Source: Hymenobacter caeli
GTDB taxonomy: Bacteria; Bacteroidota; Bacteroidia; Cytophagales; Hymenobacteraceae
Assembly: GCF_013294115.1 (NCBI RefSeq)
Contig: NZ_JABSNP010000012.1
Coordinates: 62,001-126,000, forward strand
Reading direction: 5' to 3'
Length of the DNA stretch: 64,000 nucleotides
The notes under the pieces: model-generated
Seen by the model: the letters and a program-made list of their open reading frames with translations, nothing else
The model's database searches: none
What the model was told of the DNA's origin: nothing
Program-made: the position numbers and the translations under genes
Shown: piece by piece, positions 51,152 to 58,050 of the stretch
How positions within the stretch are numbered: the stretch's first letter is position 1
Layout of the letters: each line of letters begins with the position of its first letter

Positions 51152-52662
51152 TCATTGCACTTTCACAGCCACGGCCGAATACGTCAATTCCTGCACGGTG
51201 AAGCCATGGTCCGCCGAGAGCTTGAGCGTGGTCATCGCCTCCGTGGGAAAAAACAGCTCGCTCATCACCGTCAGGCCGTGGTCGGCAAATAATTCCACCG
51301 AGCCGGCGTCGAACAGCAGGGTCAGGCTGGCTTCGGGGCCGGTGGCCAGGCGCGGCGCCGTGTGGCGGCCCGCAAACTTTGCGTTAAAGCCCACCACGCC
51401 CGACTTGCTCCGGTCGATGAAGTAGTGGTTGGCCGCTCGGTCGTAGCCGATGGCCAGCGCTTCGCCCTTGGCGTTCGACAGCACCAAAGAAAAACCCGCC
51501 AGCTGCTTCGCCTTGATTGTCAGCTCAAACTTATCGCCGAGCTTGCCCAGCTTCGGCGTGAGGTCGAGCGGCTGCCGCACAGCAACGTTTCGGAGGGTGA
51601 TGCCGGGCCGGACGATTTTTTGCACCTCCGGCACGGGTTGCGAAGTCAGGTAGATTTCATTGCCCACCCGCTGCAACCCCAGCTCGCGCGGCACCGTGAG
51701 GGCATTGCGCCAGGGCGCGGTGGGCAACTGGTTGGCGTAGTCCCAGTTGCTGAGCCAGCCCAGGAAAATGCGGCGGCCCGCGGTGTTGCTCCACGTCACG
51801 CCGGCGTAGTCGTCGGGGCCGTAGTCGACCCATTTGGTTTGCTCGCTCAGCGGCACGAAGGCGTGGCCGTCGAAGCTACCCACGAAGTATTGGGTGCCCG
51901 AGCCGCCGTTGGGGGCCCCGGGGTTCAGGTTCGCCACCAACACCCAGCGGGGCTGGCCGTTCAGCAACAGCGGAAACAGGTCGGGGCACTCCCACACGCC
52001 GCCGTGGGCCCCGGCGGTGGCCCCAAACTCGCTTTCCTTGGCCCAGTCTTTCAGGTTGGGCGACGAGTAGAACGTGACGCGGTCCTTGGTGGCCAGCGTC
52101 ATCACCCACTTTTTGCCCGCCGCGTACCACATCACCTTGGGGTCGCGGAAGTCGCGGCTGCCGGGGTTTTTCAGCACCGGGTTGCCCGCGTATTTGGTCC
52201 AGGTTGTGCCCGCGTCGAGGCTGTAGGCCAGGCTTTGGTTTTCGAACGTGTCCGTGCCTTTCTTTTCGCCCTTCGGGTCGTGGCTCGTGAAGATGGCCAC
52301 CAAGGGCACCTTGCCGTCTTTGCCGAAGCCGGTGGTGTTGGCGGCGTCCACCACGGCGCTGCCGGAGAAGATGTAGCCCAGGCTGTCGGGGTACAGGGCA
52401 ATGGGCCGCTCCTGCCAGCGCACCAGGTCGGGGCTGGTGGCGTGGCCCCAGTGCATGGGCCCCCAGGTGGTGCCGCCGGGGTAGTACTGGTAAAACAAGT
52501 GGTACGTACCCTGGTAAAACACCATGCCGTTGGGGTCGTTCATCCAGTGCGCGGCCGGGCTGAAGTGGTAGGCGGGCCGGTACTGCGGGGTGGGCGCGGC
52601 GGTTTGGGGCGCGGCGGTTTGGGGCGCGGCGGTTTGGGCCCAGCAGCAAAAGTATTTTTTTC
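51152..52662 (-). pseudogene. Glycoside hydrolase family 32 (levanase/inulinase-like), frameshifted after the signal peptide
   Basis: From 52543 down to 51152 the frame encodes 463 residues of a GH32 enzyme that hydrolyses fructose polymers or sucrose: the nucleophile motif MNDPNG, then SRDFRDPKVMWY (RDP) and VWECPDLFPL (EC, acid/base), followed by the C-terminal beta-sandwich. The sequence before MNDPNG, YRPAYHFSPAAHW, is also GH32 but lacks a start codon in that frame. The ATG at 52662 begins a perfect signal-peptide start (KKILLLL) in another frame. Removing one G in the run at 52639-52641 joins the two frames. Either the gene is disrupted, is phase-variable or the assembly has an error. 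First-gene context: sugar porter and fructokinase lie upstream on the same strand. Confidence 0.78.
52594..52638. repeat. Tandem repeat, three copies of 15 bp
   Basis: Three exact copies of GCGCGGCGGTTTGGG on the plus strand. In the GH32 frame each copy encodes five residues (AAPQT type), so copy-number change would not shift the frame. It lies immediately before the frameshift site. Confidence 0.9.
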
Positions 52663-52695
52663 ATGGTTAAAAAGCGGTTGGCGTCAGCGCCCGGG

Positions 52696-53592
52696 CTAGG
52701 CATTGGTGGCCAGTGGAATGGCTTGTTGTAGCGCGGCCACGTCGGCCGGGGTAATGGCGGGCGTGGCCCCTTGGTGGGTGGCCACCAGGGCCCCGGCGGC
52801 GCAGGCAAACCGCAGGCATTCCTGCGGCGGCCGGCCGGCCAGCCAGCCCGTGAGCAGGGCCGCCAGAAAAGCGTCGCCGCTGCCGATGGTGTCCGCCACC
52901 GCCACCGGCACGCCCGGGCTGCGGTACAGGTGGCCAGCGGTCCAGAGCAGGGCCCCGTCGGCCCCTTGCGTCACGCACACGGCTTGTAAGCCGAAGCGGG
53001 CGGCCAGCCACGCCGGGGCCTCGTCGTCGGCGCTTTTGCCGAACCAGTCCATGATTTCGGCCAGCTCGTGGTGGTTCATTTTCACCAAATCGCAGTGTTC
53101 GAGCAGGTACTGCACCACTTCGCGGGTGTAGTGCGGGGGCCGCATGTTCACGTCGAACACGCGGCAGCGGGCGCTGGGCAGCAGCCGGTACAGGGTTTCG
53201 CGGGTGGTGGCCTGGCGGGCGGCCAGGCTGCCGAACACCAGCATGTCGGCCCCGGCCACCACGCGGGCCAGCGCCTCGTCGTACTGGATGTAGTCCCAGG
53301 CCACGGGCTGCGCAATTTTGTACACCACCTCGTGGCGGTCGCCCACGTTGGCCTTCACCACGCCGGTGAGGTGGGTGTGGCCGCGCTGCACGTAGCCGGT
53401 AGCAAGGCCGCGGGCCGCCAGGAAATCCAGCAGCTCGGTGCCCAGGTCGTCGTCGCCCACGCGGCTGATGAGCTGCACGGGCTGGCCCAGCTGGTGCAGG
53501 TGCACGGCCACGTTGAAGGGGGCCCCGCCGGGCTGCTTGCCGGTGGGCAGCATGTCCCACAGGGTTTCGCCGAAGCACACGACGTTGTTCAT
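52696..53592 (-). CDS. PfkB-family carbohydrate kinase, probable fructokinase
   Basis: A 298-residue sugar kinase. The N-terminal VVCFGETLWDMLPTGKQPGG has the substrate-binding glycine motif, and the C-terminal DTIGSGDAFLAALLTGWLAG has the catalytic aspartate. Its place between a sugar porter and a GH32 gene argues strongly for fructose as the substrate; the sequence by itself cannot separate fructokinase from other PfkB kinases. It phosphorylates the imported sugar. Confidence 0.88.
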   Translation of the reverse strand: MNNVVCFGETLWDMLPTGKQPGGAPFNVAVHLHQLGQPVQLISRVGDDDLGTELLDFLAARGLATGYVQRGHTHLTGVVKANVGDRHEVVYKIAQPVAWDYIQYDEALARVVAGADMLVFGSLAARQATTRETLYRLLPSARCRVFDVNMRPPHYTREVVQYLLEHCDLVKMNHHELAEIMDWFGKSADDEAPAWLAARFGLQAVCVTQGADGALLWTAGHLYRSPGVPVAVADTIGSGDAFLAALLTGWLAGRPPQECLRFACAAGALVATHQGATPAITPADVAALQQAIPLATNA

Positions 53593-53641
53593 AAAAAAGC
53601 GGCGTAAGAGGAGGAGGAAAAACGCTGGCCCGGCAGCGGCC

Positions 53642-54961
53642 CTAGTGCAGCACCAGGGCCTTGTCGGCGGCTTCGAGGGTGGTGCCCTTGGTTTCGGGCA
53701 TCATCTTCCACACGTACAGCAGCTGCAGCACCATCATGGCGCAGAAAAAGGCGAACGTGTTGCCCCCACCCAGCTTCTCGGTGAAGTAGGGAAACGTGAA
53801 CGTGATGGCGGCGGCCATCACCCAGTGCGTGCTCGAGCCCAGCGCCTGGCCCTTGGCCCGCACCGCGCTGGGGAAAATCTCGGAGATGAACACCCAGATG
53901 ACGGCCCCCTGCGAGAAGGCAAAAAAAGCGATGTACCCGAACAGCAGCACCGGCACGGTGTAGCCGCTGAACTGCCGGGCGTAGAAGGCCCGCGCCACCA
54001 GCCCCAGGGTGAAAATCAGCCCGACCGAGCCGACGAACATGAGTTTGCGCCGCCCAAACCGGTCGATGATGTTGACGCCCAGCAGGGTGAAGACGAAATT
54101 GACCAGCCCCACACCCGCCGACGAAAGCAGCGCCGCGCCCTGGCCCAGCCCGGTCATCTCGAAAATGCGCGGGGCGTAGTAAATGATGGCGTTGATGCCC
54201 GCCAGCTGGTTGAACATGGCGAAGAGCACCGCCAGCAGCACCGGCTGCCGGTACTGCGGGGCCCACAGCGACTCGCCGGGGCCCTGCTCGGCGGCGTTGG
54301 CCAGCAGGATGGTGGCCACGTTGGCCTCGGCCGTGGCCGGGTCGATGCGCTCGAACACGGCGCGGGCCTCGGCCACGCGGCCCCGGCGCAGCAGCCAGCG
54401 CGGGCTTTCGGGGATGCGGAACAGCAGCAGGAAAAACGCCAGGGCCGGCACGGCCTGCACGCCCAGCATCCAGCGCCAGGCGTCGGGGCCAATGTTTTTG
54501 AGCAGGTAGTTGGACAGGTACGCGGCCAGGATGCCGAACACCACGTTGAACTGGAACATGCCCACCATGCGGCCCCGCGAGGCCGGCGGCGACACTTCCG
54601 AGATGTAGAGCGGGGCCGTGACCGAGGAGGCCCCCACGCCCAGCCCGCCCAAAAAGCGGAACACCATGAACGGCACCCAGGCCGGCGACAAAGCCGCGCC
54701 CACCGCCGACGCCAGGTAGAGCACCGCAATCCAGCTCAGGGTGGTGCGCCGCCCGAGCCGGTCGGACGGAAGGCCCCCAAAAATGGCCCCGAACACCGTG
54801 CCAATTAAGGCGATGGCGATGGTGAAGCCGTGCTCCCAGGGGCTCAGGCCCCACACCTGCTGAATGGCCTTCTCGGCCCCCGAAATCACGGCCGTGTCGA
54901 ACCCGAACAGGAAGCCGCCCAGCGCCACGACGATGGCCCAGAAAAAGACGTTGTTTTTCAT
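53642..54961 (-). CDS. Sugar porter of the major facilitator superfamily
   Basis: A 439-residue 12-span symporter of the GLUT/XylE group. Signature motifs are FLFGFDTAVISGAEKAI, GGLPSDRLGRRTTLSW, RFLGGLGVGASSVTAPLYIS, RIPESPRWLLRRGR and the end MMPETKGTTLEA. It imports a monosaccharide or sucrose with protons. It is the first gene of the operon with the fructokinase and GH32 genes. The ATG at 54961 begins the first membrane segment; the upstream open frame is not conserved. Confidence 0.92.
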   Translation of the reverse strand: MKNNVFFWAIVVALGGFLFGFDTAVISGAEKAIQQVWGLSPWEHGFTIAIALIGTVFGAIFGGLPSDRLGRRTTLSWIAVLYLASAVGAALSPAWVPFMVFRFLGGLGVGASSVTAPLYISEVSPPASRGRMVGMFQFNVVFGILAAYLSNYLLKNIGPDAWRWMLGVQAVPALAFFLLLFRIPESPRWLLRRGRVAEARAVFERIDPATAEANVATILLANAAEQGPGESLWAPQYRQPVLLAVLFAMFNQLAGINAIIYYAPRIFEMTGLGQGAALLSSAGVGLVNFVFTLLGVNIIDRFGRRKLMFVGSVGLIFTLGLVARAFYARQFSGYTVPVLLFGYIAFFAFSQGAVIWVFISEIFPSAVRAKGQALGSSTHWVMAAAITFTFPYFTEKLGGGNTFAFFCAMMVLQLLYVWKMMPETKGTTLEAADKALVLH

Positions 54962-55328
54962 GGGAATTCCAGTTGAGATAAGTGTTGGCAAGGTAGCCGG
55001 TAATCGGCAGCAACGCCCCAGCTTACGAAGCGGCAAGGGGGGGCACTACGTAGCAGATTGCCGCCGCCGCGCAAAGCGCAAACCTTCGATTGGCGCGGCA
55101 CAAACGGTTTTTCGGGCGGACGCGCCCGGCCGGCCGCGGGCCAGTGCCCGATATTCGTGGGCAACGTTCTGGACACGGAAAGTGGCTTGCCCGCGCGTTG
55201 CCCTAGCGTGGGACGCACCTGGCTCGCCAGGCGCTCAGCTTTTGGGGAAGGCCCGTATCGCATACAGCCAAAAAAGCCCCAAATCGTGCGATTTGGGGCT
55301 TTTCAAAGGGGGTTTAGCAAGCAAACGG
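54962..55328. other. Intergenic region, 367 bp
   Basis: No gene is seen. It holds the minus-strand promoter area of the sugar operon near 54990 and the ssrA terminator at 55272-55303. Short open frames here lack coding bias. Confidence 0.6.
55272..55303. terminator. Terminator of ssrA
   Basis: A 15-bp perfect stem, AAAAGCCCCAAATCG with CGATTTGGGGCTTTT, around TG. Confidence 0.9.
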
Positions 55329-55697
55329 TGGAGCTGCAGGGATTCGAACCCTGGTCCAGACAAGGAAATCGACGTGCTTTCTACGTGCGTATCTATGCTT
55401 AGATTTTCGAGGCGTTTCAGGCGCACATCAGGCCCTTGAAACGCCCTTAGCTGCAGTTGGGCTTCGCCCCCGAATCACAGCTCTTCGGAGGCTAGTTTCT
55501 ACTTGCGACGCGCCGAACTCCCAGGTGTAAAAACCGACCCGGGCGGCACGATGGCATTACCTAATTCTGAACTAGGCAGCCATGGCGTACGAATAGTCGC
55601 CAGTTGTTGTTTGGGCGATTTTTTAACGGGAGAGCTTCGACCAACTCCCGGCACGCTTACCCGCGAAGTACACAAGCTGTCAATTCCGGTCAGCCCC
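55329..55697 (-). ncRNA. ssrA: Transfer-messenger RNA (tmRNA)
   Basis: About 369 nucleotides on the minus strand. The 5' end GGGGCUG pairs with the 3' CAGCUCC, and the T-arm GGTTCGAATCC is clear. After the ACAACAACU segment the tag frame reads GDYSYAMAA and stops at TAG (minus 55574-55572). The tag has the AMAA type end seen in relatives such as Cytophaga. CCA is not fully encoded (ACCG follows the acceptor stem). It frees stalled ribosomes by tagging unfinished proteins. Exact ends are inferred from pairing. Confidence 0.93.
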
Positions 55698-55873
55698 AGT
55701 AATTAAGAAGAACGAGTTTCCGCCGCGGGCCCCCGAGGGGTTCGTTGGCGGGCCGCGAAGGTACGCGGGACGGAGTAAACGCCGGGCGGCGACGAAAGGT
55801 TTCGGGCCCCGGGCCCGGCCGGCACCGCGCCGCAAACCCGCCGGCCGGGCTTTTAAACGCCCTGTTTTCGGGG

Positions 55874-55881
55874 TAACTTTG
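55874..55881 (+). promoter_or_regulatory. -7 promoter box of dnaX
   Basis: TAACTTTG fits TAnnTTTG, 12 bp before the dnaX start codon, giving a very short leader. Confidence 0.6.
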
Positions 55882-55892
55882 TAGGAAGTCCT

Positions 55893-57935
55893 ATGGAGAA
55901 TTTTGTCGTTTCGGCCCGGAAGTACCGTCCCGCCACCTTCCGCAGCGTGGTGGGGCAGCAGCACGTCACCACCACCCTGCAAAACGCCATCCAGAGCCAG
56001 CACCTGGCCCAGGCGTTCCTGTTTTGCGGCCCGCGCGGCGTGGGCAAAACCACCTGCGCCCGCATCCTGGCCAAAACCATCAACTGCACCAACCTCACGC
56101 CCGAAACGGAGGCCTGCGGGGTGTGCGCCTCGTGCGTGGCGTTCCAGGAAAACGCTTCTTTCAACGTACACGAGCTGGACGCCGCCTCCAACAACTCGGT
56201 AGAGGACATCCGCTCGCTGGTGGAGCAGGTGCGCTACCCGCCGCAGGCCGGCAGCCGCTACAAAATCTACATCATCGACGAGGTGCACATGCTGTCCAAT
56301 CAGGCCTTTAACGCCTTTTTGAAGACGCTGGAGGAGCCGCCGTCCTACGCCATCTTCATCCTGGCCACCACCGAGCGCCACAAAATTATCCCCACGATTT
56401 TGTCGCGCTGCCAGATTTTCGACTTCAGCCGCATCCGGGTGGACGACATGCGCCAGCACCTGCGCTACGTGGCCACCCAGGAGGGCATTGCCGCCGAGGA
56501 CGACGCCCTGCACCTGCTGGCCCAAAAGGCCGACGGGGGCCTGCGCGACGCGCTGTCGATGTTCGACCAGATGGTGACGTTTGCCGGCAACCACCTGACC
56601 TACAAGGACGTGGTGCAGAACTTGCACGTGCTGGACTACGACTATTACTTCCGGCTGGTGGACGCGCTGCTGGGCGAGGACCTGTCGGCCGCGCTGCTCT
56701 TGCTAGACGAGGTGGTACAGCAGGGCTTCGACCTGCACAACTTCGTGGTGGGCACCGCCGAGCACCTGCGCGGCCTGCTCGTGTGCAAAGACGCCGTGAC
56801 GGTGCAGCTGCTGGAAGTGTCGGACGGCATCCGCAAGCAGTACGTGGCCCAGGCCCAGGCCGCGCCCCTGGCCTTCGTGCTCTCGGCCCTGAACCTGGTG
56901 AGCCAGTGCGACCGGGACTTCAAGCAAGCCAAAAACCAGCGCCTGCACGTGGAGCTGGCGCTCATGAAGCTGGCCTATCTGAACGGGGCCGTGCAGTTTG
57001 TGCGCGACGTGAACGGCCCGGAAGCCGCTAAAAAAAAAACTAGCGGCCTAGCCGAGGGCCCCGCGGCCGAGGCCCCGGCGCTGCCGGTGGCCCCGCATGC
57101 AACCGCCCCAGTACCCGCGGCCCCGCCGTCATTAGCCCCAACCCAGCCAGAACCCATTGCTCCAGCCTCGCGGGCAGAGGCAGAGTACCAGGCACCAGAC
57201 ACCAGGCACCAAGCACCAAGCACCAAAAGCCAGGCACCCATAACCGCGCCCGCCCCGGCCGACGGCCCCGAGCCGCTGCCCGTGGAAAACGGCGTGGACG
57301 AGCTGCACGACACGCCCAGCATCGAGGCCGATTTGGCGGTGGCCGAGACCGGGCGGCACCAGCTGCGCGACACGCTGCCGCACGTAGAAATCGGGGCCCC
57401 GAGCATGGAAGGCCTGGAGCCGGAGCCCCGGCCGGCCCCGCCGTCGCTGCTGAACCTGGCGGCCGGCGGGGGCAGCAGGCTGCCCAGCCTCCAGGATTTT
57501 GGCACGCGCCCGACGGGCCCGGCGGCCCAGGCCGTGGCCGAGCCGCTGCCTGCGTCCGGCCCGGTGGCCCCCGTGAACGAGGCCCTGCTGCAACGCGTGT
57601 GGCGCGAAATGGCCGAGGAGCGCCGCGCCCAGGACCGCATGAGCGAGTACACGCTCCTGAACCGGCCCGTGGCCGCGGGCCCCGACCACCGCATCGAGCT
57701 GACGGTGGACAACCCTGTGCAGGAGGACCAGTTCAACGACATCCGCACCGAATTTTTGGCCGAGCTGCGCCGCCGCACCGGCCACCCGCGCCTGAACGTG
57801 GTGCCCGTGGTGGCGCAGGCCGCCCCCACGGCCCGCAAGCTGTATACCTCCACCGACAAGTTTGAGTACCTGGCCGAGCGGTTTCCGGCCCTGCGCGAGG
57901 CCAAGCAGCGGCTGGGGTTGGAGGCTGATTTTTAG
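55893..57935 (+). CDS. dnaX: DNA polymerase III subunits tau and gamma
   Basis: The clamp-loader ATPase, 680 residues in the full-length (tau) form. Walker A FCGPRGVGKTTCARI, zinc cysteines in CGVCASC with the earlier INC, Walker B YIIDEVHMLSNQAFNAFLKT, and sensor FILATTERHKIIPTILSRCQ are clear. The ATPase domains end near residue 375, followed by a ten-adenine run at 57030-57039 (codons 380-383) with stop codons just downstream in both other frames. A Pro/Ala-rich linker follows, then the tau-specific C-terminal domain. Slippage at the run would give a gamma-like product of about 383 residues. Confidence 0.96.
   Translation: MENFVVSARKYRPATFRSVVGQQHVTTTLQNAIQSQHLAQAFLFCGPRGVGKTTCARILAKTINCTNLTPETEACGVCASCVAFQENASFNVHELDAASNNSVEDIRSLVEQVRYPPQAGSRYKIYIIDEVHMLSNQAFNAFLKTLEEPPSYAIFILATTERHKIIPTILSRCQIFDFSRIRVDDMRQHLRYVATQEGIAAEDDALHLLAQKADGGLRDALSMFDQMVTFAGNHLTYKDVVQNLHVLDYDYYFRLVDALLGEDLSAALLLLDEVVQQGFDLHNFVVGTAEHLRGLLVCKDAVTVQLLEVSDGIRKQYVAQAQAAPLAFVLSALNLVSQCDRDFKQAKNQRLHVELALMKLAYLNGAVQFVRDVNGPEAAKKKTSGLAEGPAAEAPALPVAPHATAPVPAAPPSLAPTQPEPIAPASRAEAEYQAPDTRHQAPSTKSQAPITAPAPADGPEPLPVENGVDELHDTPSIEADLAVAETGRHQLRDTLPHVEIGAPSMEGLEPEPRPAPPSLLNLAAGGGSRLPSLQDFGTRPTGPAAQAVAEPLPASGPVAPVNEALLQRVWREMAEERRAQDRMSEYTLLNRPVAAGPDHRIELTVDNPVQEDQFNDIRTEFLAELRRRTGHPRLNVVPVVAQAAPTARKLYTSTDKFEYLAERFPALREAKQRLGLEADF
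57030..57039 (+). other. A10 slippage site in dnaX
   Basis: Ten consecutive adenines within codons 380-383. The -1 frame reads AAC then TAG at 57041-57043; the +1 frame reads CTA GCG GCC then TAG at 57049-57051. Both terminate within four codons. A GC-rich potential hairpin follows. Confidence 0.75.
57187..57238 (+). repeat. 7-bp tandem repeat in the dnaX linker
   Basis: Degenerate copies of ACCAGGC/ACCAAGC in tandem. Because 7 is not a multiple of 3, three units are needed to return to frame, and the protein shows a seven-residue period of the form HQAPSTK. Confidence 0.75.
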
Positions 57936-57952
57936 GGGCTACCGGGGGCCTC

Positions 57953-57985
57953 AACGGGTTGGCAAAACCCGTAAAAACCGTTTTT
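57953..57985 (+). terminator. Possible terminator after dnaX
   Basis: ACGGGTT pairs with AACCCGT around a short loop, followed by AAAAACCG and a run of six T. Confidence 0.5.
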
Positions 57986-58004
57986 TATTCCCCTATCGGC
58001 CAGC

Positions 58005-58012
58005 TACCTTTG
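58005..58012 (+). promoter_or_regulatory. -7 promoter box of the M16 protease gene
   Basis: TACCTTTG fits TAnnTTTG, 39 bp before the GTG start at 58051. Confidence 0.55.
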
Positions 58013-58050
58013 TTTTTTCGTCCTGAAGCTAGCTTTTGCCCACCCATTTC

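Noticed and set aside
52594-52638. Three 15-bp direct repeats as a possible iteron origin
   Set aside because: They encode an in-frame Pro/Ala linker of the GH32 protein, and no replication gene is near.
57187-57238. Short direct repeats resembling a CRISPR array
   Set aside because: Units are 7 bp without spacers and lie inside the dnaX reading frame.
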